From an uncultured Bacteroidales bacterium (lineage in GTDB: Bacteria > Bacteroidota > Bacteroidia > Bacteroidales > Muribaculaceae), in the NCBI GenBank assembly GCA_900547755.1, contig URIC01000007.1:1-55263 (forward strand): a DNA stretch of 55,263 nt, given 5' to 3'. Under the pieces are notes generated by a model. That model worked only from the letters and a program-made list of their open reading frames with translations. It made no database searches and was not told the origin of the DNA. A program made the position numbers and the translations under genes. Positions within the stretch are counted from its first letter, which is position 1. Each line of letters starts with the position of its first letter. Below are positions 22,384-31,354 of this stretch, in pieces.

Positions 22384-24858
22384 CTATTTTACTGTGAGGG
22401 TCAGCGGCTTGCCGCTGAACGGAACGGTGACGGAGAGGGTGCGTTTGCGCGGGTTGTACTTCCAGGACTTGCGGTCCGGGCTGAGTGTCTCTCCGTCGCT
22501 CTCCACCGTCACTGAGCGCGGGGTACGGTTCTGACACTCTATGCTTAACGTGATGTTGCGGGTAGAGGGCATCCAGTCTATAAGGTTCGGGTTCTTGTTG
22601 CAGTCTATGCTTATCACTGTGCCGGAGGCATCGCTCTGGCCCTTGAATGTGGTGAGCATATAGTTGCCGTCATTGAGCGCGGTGGGACTGGTGCGGTCGT
22701 CGTCATATAGCACATACGTGCTCGGTTTGGCCGACGGGTAGTACTGCACGGTCAGATGCGCAGGGTCGTATTGGCCCACATTCTCCAGGGGTAATGTGTA
22801 CTGCGGTATGAACGCTCCTTTGCGCACGAACAGAGGCATCTGCTCCAGCGGAGCCTTTACAGTGGCTGTCGTGCCTCCCCGATATGTGAGAGCGGTGTTG
22901 TTGTAGTCTACCCATTCGCCTGCGGGGAACACCACCTTGCGGGAACGGGCGCCCTTTTTCATTACCGGGGCCACCAGCACATTGTCGCCCCACAGGTATT
23001 CGTCATCTATGGAGGCGTACTTCTCGCCCGGGTTGTCGCCGTGGAAGTCCAACGGACGCGCCAGGGGCCAGCCTTTGGCGGCATTCTCGTAGGCCAGCGT
23101 GTAGTTATAAGGCAACCACTCGTAGCGCATCTTGATGTAACGCTTGCTTATGGGCTCCACGTCGGGGAAGTTGTAAGGCTCGGGTTTCAGCTGGGCATGG
23201 GTACGCAGCATAGGGGTGAAGGTACCCATCTGGAGCCAGCGCACATACAGCTCGGAGTCCATGGGACGCTCCGGGTCTACGGCAAATCCGCCTATGTCGC
23301 TGCTCATGTAGCCCAGGCCTGAGAGGCCGGAGTTCAGCATCAGCTTCACCTGCGGCTCCAATCCGCCCCAGGTACGGGATACATCGGTGGTCCAGGGGAA
23401 CACGTTGTAGCGCTGCAGACCGGCGGTGCCGCCGCGCATAAGCAGAAGCAGCCGTCGTTCCGGATATACCTCCTTGAAGCCGTCGTAGATTATGCGGCAC
23501 CACTCATTGCCGTACACATTGTGGTACTGTTCGGCTGTCTGGCCGTTGTAGTGCCTTATTGTGGACGGATGTACCTCCGGTTCGCCCAGGTCTCCCCCCC
23601 AGCCGCTTATGCCGTCGTCGGTAAGCTCTTTGTAGCGGTTCCAGTACCATTGGCGGGTCTGCGGGTTGCTCACATCGAACATACCGGCATCCCCCACCCA
23701 TGTCGTCACATCGTGGTTGTTGCCATCGGCATCGCGCACTGTCATGCCGTGCTCCACCAGATAGTTATAATTGTCTATCGCGCCCTTCTTGTTTATATAA
23801 GGCTGGGTTATGGCCACCAGGTTGACGCCCTCGTCCTTGAGGGTGGAGAGCATCTTGCGCGGCTCCGGCCATTTCTTCCTGTCCCAGTCCAGGCGTCCCA
23901 TGTCGGTCTCCGTCCCATACCAGTAGAGGTCCAGCACAATGCCGTCCACGGGATAGCCACGGCTCTTCAGCGTGTCTATCACGCCGAGGGTCTCCTTCTG
24001 GTCATGGTATCCGTATTTGGAAGTGATGTATCCCAAAGCCCAGAAGGGGGGCAGTTCCTGACGCCCGGTCAGCTCCGCGTACCGGCGGGCTGTGCCGGCC
24101 AGCGTGCCCCCGCCGTTCACGAAGTAATAGGAAATGGGGCCTATGGCCTGCGGCGCCACATATTCGATGGGGTCGCCCATACGCAGCTCGCTCTTGGTAT
24201 AGTCGTCGAACAGCACGCCGTAGCCGCGCGAGCTGGTGAACCAGGGTACGGTGATGCCCATCTGGCTGATGCGCGGGTCCGAGCCGGTGTAGCCGTAATT
24301 CTGACGGTTGTACATCACCAGCGTGTCCCCGTTTATTTTCAGTGAGTGGCCGCGCTCGCCGCCACCGTAGAACATCTCCCCTCCCTGCGGGTAGCTGAAG
24401 CTGATGCGGCGGTCCTTGGGATTGGTATTGTCCACACCCCCTTTTTCGCTCAGGAGCAGGTTGCCTTCGGAGTCGTAGAAACTTACCAGGCCGGTGGCCC
24501 GGTTCACCGACACCCTGGTAGTGGCGGTGGTCAGGGTGATGCCTTTGGCATCGGCATCCATCTTCAGGGCGCGGGCCGGCAGTGAAGGAGACAGGACGGC
24601 ACTCTGGCTTACGGGAACAGGAACTTTCTCCCCCAAGGGAATCACGGTTACTTTGAATATGTCCTCCGTCAGAGGGGTTATCTCCAGGGTGCCGGCGGCG
24701 GTGCTTATCATCACGCGGCTTGCGCAGTCGGAGTCTGACGCCATGCCTCTGTCGCATACCGGCTCGGTGCGCACGCCCGTTACCGGACCGGAGGCATATA
24801 TGCTGCCGGGGCCGCACATAAGGGCCAGGGCCAGGGATGTGAGATGCAAGAATTTCAT
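22384..24858 (-). CDS. Secreted glycoside hydrolase family 31 enzyme
   Basis: 824 residues with a signal peptide (about 1-22). It has the GH31 layout: an N-terminal beta domain, a TIM barrel from about 280 to 600, and a C-terminal DUF5110-type beta region. The likely nucleophile is D423 in GWGGDLGEPE and the likely acid/base is D521 in SSDIGGF, followed by PMLRTH. The GDLGEPE form is closer to the alpha-glucan/4-alpha-glucosyltransferase and related branch than to WNDMNE-type alpha-glucosidases, but I cannot fix the substrate. No SusC/SusD pair is nearby, so it is not in a classic polysaccharide locus. Periplasmic or outer-membrane location is likely. Confidence 0.88.
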   Translation of the reverse strand: MKFLHLTSLALALMCGPGSIYASGPVTGVRTEPVCDRGMASDSDCASRVMISTAAGTLEITPLTEDIFKVTVIPLGEKVPVPVSQSAVLSPSLPARALKMDADAKGITLTTATTRVSVNRATGLVSFYDSEGNLLLSEKGGVDNTNPKDRRISFSYPQGGEMFYGGGERGHSLKINGDTLVMYNRQNYGYTGSDPRISQMGITVPWFTSSRGYGVLFDDYTKSELRMGDPIEYVAPQAIGPISYYFVNGGGTLAGTARRYAELTGRQELPPFWALGYITSKYGYHDQKETLGVIDTLKSRGYPVDGIVLDLYWYGTETDMGRLDWDRKKWPEPRKMLSTLKDEGVNLVAITQPYINKKGAIDNYNYLVEHGMTVRDADGNNHDVTTWVGDAGMFDVSNPQTRQWYWNRYKELTDDGISGWGGDLGEPEVHPSTIRHYNGQTAEQYHNVYGNEWCRIIYDGFKEVYPERRLLLLMRGGTAGLQRYNVFPWTTDVSRTWGGLEPQVKLMLNSGLSGLGYMSSDIGGFAVDPERPMDSELYVRWLQMGTFTPMLRTHAQLKPEPYNFPDVEPISKRYIKMRYEWLPYNYTLAYENAAKGWPLARPLDFHGDNPGEKYASIDDEYLWGDNVLVAPVMKKGARSRKVVFPAGEWVDYNNTALTYRGGTTATVKAPLEQMPLFVRKGAFIPQYTLPLENVGQYDPAHLTVQYYPSAKPSTYVLYDDDRTSPTALNDGNYMLTTFKGQSDASGTVISIDCNKNPNLIDWMPSTRNITLSIECQNRTPRSVTVESDGETLSPDRKSWKYNPRKRTLSVTVPFSGKPLTLTVK

Positions 24859-24882
24859 GTCGTATAAGCTCTTATATTTATG

Positions 24883-25923
24883 TTAACTGTCGAAGAGGCG
24901 ACTCTGTTCGGGACTCCGCAGACGTCCCAGATGGGTATATGCCAGGGCAGTGACTTCTCGGCCGCGAGGCGTGCGCTTTATGAAGCCCTCCTTTATCAGG
25001 AACGGCTCGTACACCTCTTCCAGCGTGCCCGGGTCCTCGCCCAGGGCCGTGGCGATGGTGGAGAGGCCCACAGGGCCACCGCCGAACTTGTCTATGATTG
25101 TCAGCAGTATCTTGTTGTCTATCTCGTCCAGACCATACTTGTCTATGTTCAGCGCCTCCAGGGCCACGTGGGCGATGTTCAGGTCTATGCTGCCGGACCC
25201 CTTCACCATAGCGAAGTCCCGCACACGTCGCAGCAACGCATTGGCCACTCGCGGGGTACCTCGGCTGCGCAAGGCTATCTCTGTGGCCGCATCCCCGTCA
25301 CATCCTATGCCCAGCAGACGCGCCGAGCGCAGGATTATGCCCTGAAGCACAGTGTGGTCGTAATACTCCAGGTGGCAGTTGATGCCGAAACGGGCGCGCA
25401 ACGGGGCTGTGAGCAGACCGCTGCGCGTAGTGGCTCCCACAAGGGTGAACGGGTTCAGGGTGAGCTGTACGCTCTTGGCCCCCGGACCCTTGTCCAGCAA
25501 TATGTCTATGCGATAGTCCTCCATGGCCGAGTAGAGATACTCCTCCACTATGGGATGCAGGCGGTGTATCTCGTCTATGAAAAGGACATCGTTGGGCTCC
25601 AGGCTCATGAGAATGCCCGCCAGGTCTCCCGGCTTGTCCAATACCGGACCCGAAGTGGTCTTGAAACCCACGCCCAGCTCGTTGGCCACAATGTTGGAAA
25701 GCGTGGTTTTGCCCAGGCCCGGAGGACCGTGGAGCAGCGTGTGGTCCAGTGACTCGCCGCGCATACGTGCCGCCTGCACGAACACCCGCAGGTTGTCGAT
25801 AATTTTGCCCTGTCCCGCGAAGTCATTGAAAGCCAACGGCCGCAAAGCCTTCTCTATATCCCGGTCGGAGCCGGTCGGAGGCTGCGTGGACCCATGTATG
25901 TTAAAAGCAGACTCATCATTCAT
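24883..25923 (-). CDS. ruvB: Holliday junction branch-migration helicase RuvB
   Basis: 346 residues from the ATG at 25923 (MNDESAFNIHG). The frame is open 17 codons further, but that part overlaps the promoter and is not family-like. RuvB drives branch migration with RuvA. Motifs: LRPLAFNDFAGQ, Walker A GPPGLGKTT at 66-74, VLFIDEIHRL (Walker B), GATTRSGLL (sensor 1), and the C-terminal winged helix with PVGLSTIA and FIKRTPRGREVT. The -7 element lies only 8 nt before the ATG, so the mRNA has almost no leader. ruvB is followed 24 nt later by the GH31 gene. Confidence 0.96.
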   Translation of the reverse strand: MNDESAFNIHGSTQPPTGSDRDIEKALRPLAFNDFAGQGKIIDNLRVFVQAARMRGESLDHTLLHGPPGLGKTTLSNIVANELGVGFKTTSGPVLDKPGDLAGILMSLEPNDVLFIDEIHRLHPIVEEYLYSAMEDYRIDILLDKGPGAKSVQLTLNPFTLVGATTRSGLLTAPLRARFGINCHLEYYDHTVLQGIILRSARLLGIGCDGDAATEIALRSRGTPRVANALLRRVRDFAMVKGSGSIDLNIAHVALEALNIDKYGLDEIDNKILLTIIDKFGGGPVGLSTIATALGEDPGTLEEVYEPFLIKEGFIKRTPRGREVTALAYTHLGRLRSPEQSRLFDS

Positions 25924-25931
25924 AAATTGCG

Positions 25932-25964
25932 CAAAGTTAGCAAAATTTCTTTTACCTTTCCCAA
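25932..25964 (-). promoter_or_regulatory. ruvB promoter, nearly leaderless
   Basis: On the minus strand TAACTTTG (25939-25932) is preceded after 21 nt by TTGG (25964-25961), a partial -33. Transcription should begin only a few nt before the ATG at 25923. Confidence 0.6.
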
Positions 25965-26139
25965 TATCATGCAAACATTTTTAGACCCTGTTTTTTTGAT
26001 TTTATGGATATTCCGAATGTATGCGGTCACAGGTTCTTGAATGTTTGTTAAACGTATGTTTTTTTATGGCTTTATGTTGAACCTGTGCTCTGCCGCGTAT
26101 GTTGTAATGTCAACTAAAATGAACTTTTAAATTAAAATT

Positions 26140-26826
26140 ATGAAAATCAGCTTATTGATGGCAGCGGCATTGTCCGCTGTGATGGGCCTCGCATCCTGCG
26201 ATGGAGGTGACGCCAAACTTGCCGGAGAACTTGTAGGTACCTGGAAAGGACAATCGGCAGAGATGATGAACGGCGATAAGGGCAAGCCCGACAAGGATGA
26301 AAGACACAAACCGGACAAAGGAGACAGTCAAAGAGAGGGTGACCGGGGCAACGCAAACAGGCACGATGACGGGGAATTGACCTGCACTCCCACATTTACT
26401 TTTGTAAGGACCGACGGCACAAATGGCGGCATCATCGATATCTCTGCCGATTATACCGTTACAAAAGGTGTGGACTCTATGACAATCACGACCCCCGTCA
26501 AGGCAACCGTCAACGGGAATCTCACCGCTTCGGGTACATGGACAGTGAAAGACGGTGATGAAGTCATCGTCAATCTTGACCCCTCTAAGACAGTAGTGAA
26601 TGTCGATACCGCTTCTTTGACGCTCAGTTACGCGAGGTTGACAGACGCTCCTTTGGATTCTCTTGACACAATCAAGGGACGGGTGGCAGGCAATATAGCG
26701 GAGGTCCTCAGACCCATGCTCACCGGAAGAATACAGAAAATGCGTAAATTCGATGACGTGAGAATAACGGGCAACACCATGACGCTTGAAGCGGGGCATA
26801 GCAAAATGATATTTACAAAAAAGTAA
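26140..26826 (+). CDS. Lipocalin-like lipoprotein with charged insert
   Basis: 228 residues. A lipobox (LASC, C20) marks a lipoprotein. KLAGELVGTWKG is the usual opening of a lipocalin-like beta domain, and strands such as LTCTPTFTFVRTDG, GVDSMTITTPVKATVNG and ITGNTMTLEAGHSKMIFTKK follow. Between the first strands sits an unusual ~35-residue Lys/Asp/Arg-rich stretch (about 47-83) with no hydrophobic residues, probably disordered or exposed. No partner is known. The gap on its 5' side (25975-26139) shows no clear promoter. A long hairpin follows at 26847-26885. Confidence 0.75.
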   Translation: MKISLLMAAALSAVMGLASCDGGDAKLAGELVGTWKGQSAEMMNGDKGKPDKDERHKPDKGDSQREGDRGNANRHDDGELTCTPTFTFVRTDGTNGGIIDISADYTVTKGVDSMTITTPVKATVNGNLTASGTWTVKDGDEVIVNLDPSKTVVNVDTASLTLSYARLTDAPLDSLDTIKGRVAGNIAEVLRPMLTGRIQKMRKFDDVRITGNTMTLEAGHSKMIFTKK

Positions 26827-26846
26827 CAGGTTATTCAATTCTAATA

Positions 26847-26885
26847 AATACAGGGTGGTCAGGCTCAACCTGACCATCCTGTATT
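26847..26885. terminator. Bidirectional hairpin between convergent genes
   Basis: A 17-bp stem (26847-26863 with 26869-26885) with one G-T pair and a 5-nt loop lies between the convergent lipocalin-like gene and the surface lipoprotein gene. AATA at one base and TATT at the other make it A/T-ended on both strands, fitting a terminator used from both sides. Confidence 0.7.
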
Positions 26886-26906
26886 GTAATAATAGGGCTG
26901 AAGTCA

Positions 26907-28391
26907 TCAGTATACGGTGTTCTGGGGGTCGAAGTTGGTCCACCCGCGCATCCAATTGTCTGACGCATCACGGAAAGCTCCTATAAAACCACCTTTGCCA
27001 TCTCCTATTGTAGTTGTCGGGCAATAGTTTTGTCCTGTATCTGCAGGGTCAGACAGACCTGACATATTTCCCTCGATTGCCCGGTTGCCGAGTCCGGCAA
27101 GGAAAAATGAATGTGAGAATGATACCGTGGTTCTATCTTCTGTCTTGGAGCCATAATCGAAGAAATAATCCTCATATTCTTTGTTCTTGTCTGTACCGAT
27201 GACCCCCATACCGGCGAAGATGCAGTTTTCAAGTTTGAACTCACCGGCTTTGGCATAGGATACTGTCTGCCCTTTTTCGCCATCGACTATCAGGCCGACA
27301 GGAAAACCGATGGCAAGAAGATTCGAGATATTGAGTTTGCTGCTTCTTCTGATTTGGACCGCAGCCTGAAACTTGCCGAGTTTGGAGCCATTGTCGGGGA
27401 ACAGATTCCCGGCAGTGATATAATCGGACGTGTTGGAGAAGCCGGTATTTTTAGCGGTCATGGGACCAATAAGTGTTATGTTGCGGAATTTGGCCGAAGT
27501 GAAGGGTGTTGTCTCGGCGCCGCTTGCATTGTTGTCGCTCTCGAATCCGTTTGACTGGGATGTGTCGGCAATGCGAGGGTCGCGGACAGCGAGGCAATAC
27601 CTGACCTCGCCGTCAAAACCGTTGTCGGTATCGAAATCATCGTCCCAGCCTTTATAGGAGATGAGATATGAACAGTTGGCCGAACCTCCGAACCACTCGA
27701 ATGAGTCGTCGTTGGAATATGATACCTGAATGTGGTCGATCTGAGTGCCGCTGCCGACGGAACCGAAAGTGACGCCGTTGATTTCCTTGTCGGTGTCGAA
27801 AGGATAACCGGCGAACTCAACTCGGATGTAGCTGTATATGCCGGAGCTGTCGGCTTTGACATTACCTCCGTGGATGGTGGTCGGACCTCCTTCAATCTGC
27901 TGTGTGCCCTGATTGTTCAGACCCTTGCCGCAGATTATGAGTCCGCCCCAGTCGCCCGGACGCCGCTGGCCGGGTGCCTGTGCTGAAGTCATCACGATAG
28001 GTTCCTGTGCCGTGCCCTTCATCTCGCAGTAGCCGCCGGGTTCGATTATGAGAGCGGCCATCGTCTTTTTCTCGCCCTTGATTACTGTTCCTGCCGGGAT
28101 ACGGAGTGTCGCGCCTTCATCCACATATACCCATCCTTTGAGAAGATATGTGCCTTTGGGGAGGGTCACGTCTCCGGTAAAGTGGAAGTTCTGGGTGCCG
28201 TTGCCCAATTCGTTGCCGTTGAATACAAGGCCCTCGCTGTATGCGACATTGCCCTTGTACGTTACTTCAGGATTGCTTTCCTGAGGTTTGGGTTCCTCCT
28301 CGTTGGAGGTGCAGCTCGCAGCCATAAGGCTAAGGACACAAGCAGCTGCCGTCAGGAATCGACGGCCGGAATGTTTGTTTGTCTTGTACAT
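26907..28391 (-). CDS. Surface lipoprotein, right-handed beta-helix type, paired with TonB receptor
   Basis: 494 residues. A lipobox ends at C27 (LMAASC), followed by TSNEEE, an acidic stretch like the surface-export signal of Bacteroidetes lipoproteins. The body is beta-rich with many short turns (GDWGGLIICGKGLNNQGTQQIEGG, NASGAETTPF, FFLAGLGNRAIEG), which suggests a parallel beta-helix or similar repeat fold. I do not recognise a named family. It lies 41 nt downstream of the TonB receptor gene on the same strand, so it is probably the receptor's surface partner, as SusD is for SusC but unrelated to SusD. The proposed link to phosphate rests on the neighbours only. Confidence 0.72.
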   Translation of the reverse strand: MYKTNKHSGRRFLTAAACVLSLMAASCTSNEEEPKPQESNPEVTYKGNVAYSEGLVFNGNELGNGTQNFHFTGDVTLPKGTYLLKGWVYVDEGATLRIPAGTVIKGEKKTMAALIIEPGGYCEMKGTAQEPIVMTSAQAPGQRRPGDWGGLIICGKGLNNQGTQQIEGGPTTIHGGNVKADSSGIYSYIRVEFAGYPFDTDKEINGVTFGSVGSGTQIDHIQVSYSNDDSFEWFGGSANCSYLISYKGWDDDFDTDNGFDGEVRYCLAVRDPRIADTSQSNGFESDNNASGAETTPFTSAKFRNITLIGPMTAKNTGFSNTSDYITAGNLFPDNGSKLGKFQAAVQIRRSSKLNISNLLAIGFPVGLIVDGEKGQTVSYAKAGEFKLENCIFAGMGVIGTDKNKEYEDYFFDYGSKTEDRTTVSFSHSFFLAGLGNRAIEGNMSGLSDPADTGQNYCPTTTIGDGKGGFIGAFRDASDNWMRGWTNFDPQNTVY

Positions 28392-28432
28392 AAATTAAGG
28401 AATTTGTTTGATAATTGTCATGTTATGACGGT

Positions 28433-31186
28433 TTAGAAATTGTATGCTATCGAAAAATTGTAATTGCGTCCCGGCTTATAGCTTCGGGTCACTTCTTCAA
28501 TATGTTTTGTTTTGTCGGAGACTGTAATGTCCTCTATCTGCTTGAAAAGGTATCGCTCGGCAAGAATATCGCGCACTGAGGCTTTCAACTCCCAATGCCC
28601 GAATTGCTTGCCGACCGACAAATCGAGTGAGTCGCGTGGCATCTCGTATGAGTTAGGTATGTTCTTTGACGAGCCGTCGGTACCTGTGCCGTATTTGTTG
28701 CCGACTCCTACGATGCGTTTGCCTATCCGGTTGTAGAGAATAGCCCCGGACCATCCGCTGCGGTTATAGAACAAGCCGGTGTTTATCAGGTAAGGGGATT
28801 GTCCCTGCATGGGCCTGTCGATATTGTTGCCCCCATCGAATGTAACCTCGCTCTTGATGAACGAGCCGTTGAACGACAGGCTGAAGTCCTCCAGACCGAT
28901 GAATCCCAAGTTCTTGCGTATGTCAATCTCAATACCGTAGTTGTCAGCTCCTTTGGCGTTGATGTAGGAATAAACGAGGTCAGTGCCTCCGGCAACGGTA
29001 TATGTCCATTCTATGGGGTTCTTGAATTTTTTGTAGAAGAACGCTACCGAAACTATCTCTGCTTTGGATGGGTACCACTCATAGCGGATGTCGAGATTCC
29101 GGATGTATGCCGCCTTAAGGTCATAGTTGCCCATGACGCTGCTGCCGAGGTCAAAGTCGTAATAGACACTCGGCGCAAGCTCCCGGAACTCAGGGCGATT
29201 GATGGTACGCCCGTATGCCGCTCTCAGCTGATGTGAATCGCTGAATCTGTAATTCAGATTGACAGACGGAAAGAGGTCCTTGTAGTAATAGTGGGTGTCC
29301 TGAAGGCTGGGTTCCGATTGACGCGTATTCATGCGTAGAAGCTGGTCAACATATTCATATCTCACACCTCCATAAACCATAAGCGCTTTCCAAGGGATAT
29401 TGACGCCGACATATCCTGAAAGCTGTCGGCTGCCTGCTTTATAGCTGTTCAGGAAATTTACATTCTCATAGATATACAGTTTGTCAGGGCCGAAGTTTCC
29501 GGGGATAAGGACATCGCATGGAATATCGTCTGAGAACTCAAAACCGGAGGGCAGATTGTTGTCCGGTTGCCAGCCGTATTGAAACTCGCGGACATCGTAT
29601 GTACGCCCCCTGTATTCGGCATATAATCCGGCTTTTACAATCGGCTTTAACGGGCCGAGAGCTATTTCCTGACGATAATTGGTGTTAAGAGAGGCTGTAT
29701 GTTCGCGTAAACGGGTAAACTCGCGGTTTATGCGGTAGATTCCCATACGTTTGTCGGTGCGGTCTGTCAGTTGTATCAGACGGCGGTCCGGCATATCCCT
29801 GTCCGAATAGGCATATCCCGCGCTCCAGTCCCATAGGGAGGTCGTGGAGAAATCATGCCGGCCTGTAATCTGAGTGTTCAGGGTGTTCCTGGTTGAGTAG
29901 TAATATTCCATCTCCTTGATATTGTCAGGCTGGGCATTGAATCCGGTTCTGTCGGAATATCGGTTCTTGACGATGCGGTTATAGATGCTCTTCCATTCAT
30001 ATCGGTGGTTGTCGTTTTCTGGAAGAAACGAGAGATTGAGCATACCGCCTATTTTTGTATCGCGGGTATATTGGTTGTCGGTCGCCTTTCTGAGATATAC
30101 GGCCAAGTCCTTCGTGACATCGTATGGTCCGTACAGTGAATTTTCCATATCCGTCATTGTCCGGTAGGAATCCGAGAAATTGAGACTGCTCAAAAGACCG
30201 AGTGTGCCTGCCGCCCCTAAACGCCAGATGTCGTTGTAGCTCGCGTTGAGTTTAAGGTCGCCTACTGGCTTGCGTGTATAGGTTTTCCAGTCGTTATTGA
30301 ACTCATTGCCGAGTACATCTATCCTGTAGGAATAGCCCGGATATGTTGCTAACGGAGAGTCAAACCGTCCGTTGAAATACCGTCCGCCTCCTTTATAATA
30401 CTTGAAATCGCGGAAATGTGTCATGTCATTTGCCGATGTACCCGAAGAAATATCAAAACCTGAATGTGCGGGCTGATACTTGGTCTTGACCATTACGAAT
30501 CCTCCGGTGAAGTCTGACGGATATTCCGGAGCCGGACTTTTCACTATAATGATGTTGTCAAGCTGCGAGCTTGGTATTATGTCGAATGAAAACGCACGCG
30601 AATCCGCTTCCGAACTCGGCACCGCGCTTCCGTTGAGCCATACATTGTTATATCGTTGTGAGAGACCACGCACCATCACGAACCTGTCGTCGATTATCGA
30701 AATACCCGGAACTCGTCTGATTACTTCCGAAGCGTCCTTGTCCTGAGTCTTGGCTATATGCTGGGCGGAGACGCCACTCTGCACCACATCGCTCTGACGT
30801 TCCTCCTCCATCATGGCGGCCTCTGTGTCTTTCCTTGCCGTAGCGGTCACTGTTACTTCAGACAAAGTTGTCGCATCCGGCTCCAATGGAATGTCAAGAA
30901 AAATATCGTCCTCATGTACTCCTGTGTATGCGACGACGGTTGTATCGGCATATCCGATGCAACTTACGGCAATGCTGTGATTCCCTTCTTTGAGATTCAG
31001 GGAGAAATGTCCGTCTGTGTCGGTCAACGTACCTGTCTGGATTGACTTAACCCTGACAGTAGCTCCGATGAGTGCTTCTTTGGTCGTCTTGTCGAAAACG
31101 ATACCTCTCACTACTCCGGCCTGAAGCGAAATGGATGTCATGGCAAGAGACAGAAATGAAATGGTAATCTTTTGGTTCAATGTCAT
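28433..31186 (-). CDS. TonB-dependent outer-membrane receptor
   Basis: 917 residues. A signal peptide (about 1-23) is followed by a carboxypeptidase-regulatory-like beta domain (ALIGATVRVKSIQTGTLTDTDG, about 38-105). Next is a plug domain with VVQSGVSAQHIAKTQDKDASEVIRRVPGISI and RYNNVWLNGSAVPSSEAD, then a ~700-residue 22-strand barrel ending in NFSIAYNF with terminal Phe. It imports a ligand across the outer membrane using TonB energy. There is no SusD; a beta-rich lipoprotein follows. Divergent neighbours are an OmpR-type two-component pair and a phosphate transporter, which suggests a phosphorus-containing ligand. That is inference. Confidence 0.85.
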   Translation of the reverse strand: MTLNQKITISFLSLAMTSISLQAGVVRGIVFDKTTKEALIGATVRVKSIQTGTLTDTDGHFSLNLKEGNHSIAVSCIGYADTTVVAYTGVHEDDIFLDIPLEPDATTLSEVTVTATARKDTEAAMMEEERQSDVVQSGVSAQHIAKTQDKDASEVIRRVPGISIIDDRFVMVRGLSQRYNNVWLNGSAVPSSEADSRAFSFDIIPSSQLDNIIIVKSPAPEYPSDFTGGFVMVKTKYQPAHSGFDISSGTSANDMTHFRDFKYYKGGGRYFNGRFDSPLATYPGYSYRIDVLGNEFNNDWKTYTRKPVGDLKLNASYNDIWRLGAAGTLGLLSSLNFSDSYRTMTDMENSLYGPYDVTKDLAVYLRKATDNQYTRDTKIGGMLNLSFLPENDNHRYEWKSIYNRIVKNRYSDRTGFNAQPDNIKEMEYYYSTRNTLNTQITGRHDFSTTSLWDWSAGYAYSDRDMPDRRLIQLTDRTDKRMGIYRINREFTRLREHTASLNTNYRQEIALGPLKPIVKAGLYAEYRGRTYDVREFQYGWQPDNNLPSGFEFSDDIPCDVLIPGNFGPDKLYIYENVNFLNSYKAGSRQLSGYVGVNIPWKALMVYGGVRYEYVDQLLRMNTRQSEPSLQDTHYYYKDLFPSVNLNYRFSDSHQLRAAYGRTINRPEFRELAPSVYYDFDLGSSVMGNYDLKAAYIRNLDIRYEWYPSKAEIVSVAFFYKKFKNPIEWTYTVAGGTDLVYSYINAKGADNYGIEIDIRKNLGFIGLEDFSLSFNGSFIKSEVTFDGGNNIDRPMQGQSPYLINTGLFYNRSGWSGAILYNRIGKRIVGVGNKYGTGTDGSSKNIPNSYEMPRDSLDLSVGKQFGHWELKASVRDILAERYLFKQIEDITVSDKTKHIEEVTRSYKPGRNYNFSIAYNF

Positions 31187-31208
31187 ACTTGTTTCCTTTT
31201 TTCGGAGG

Positions 31209-31216
31209 CAAAGTTA
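31209..31216 (-). promoter_or_regulatory. -7 element of the TonB receptor operon
   Basis: TAACTTTG on the minus strand (31216-31209) is 22 nt before the start codon. No TTTG is present 19-21 nt upstream, so an activator may be needed. The divergent regulator is the obvious candidate. Confidence 0.5.
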
Positions 31217-31274
31217 TGGTGGTTTTATTGCATGATTATATCGGAATTGTTGAGTTTCTGTTAAACATCCGTCT

Positions 31275-31292
31275 TTGTTAAGATTTCATTAA
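31275..31292. promoter_or_regulatory. Possible regulator-binding direct repeats between divergent operons
   Basis: TTGTTAA (31275-31281) and TCATTAA (31286-31292) are direct repeats at an 11-nt spacing, the geometry of PhoB-type boxes. A third, CTGTTAA, lies at 31258-31264, out of phase. They fall between the two weak -7 elements. Binding by the neighbouring regulator is a guess. Confidence 0.3.
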
Positions 31293-31330
31293 ACTTTTGA
31301 TTTGACCGCCATTATGTCTGTCATTCTTGC

Positions 31331-31338
31331 TAACTTTG
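31331..31338 (+). promoter_or_regulatory. -7 element of the two-component operon
   Basis: TAACTTTG at 31331-31338 lies 16 nt before the ATG at 31355. The nearest TTTG upstream is 26 nt away (31301-31304), outside the consensus spacing. Confidence 0.5.
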
Positions 31339-31354
31339 CAGATGCTAAAACGAC

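Noticed and set aside
23521..24345. 274-codon plus-strand frame inside the GH31 gene
   Set aside because: Shadow of a GC-rich gene; the minus-strand frame carries all GH31 catalytic motifs.
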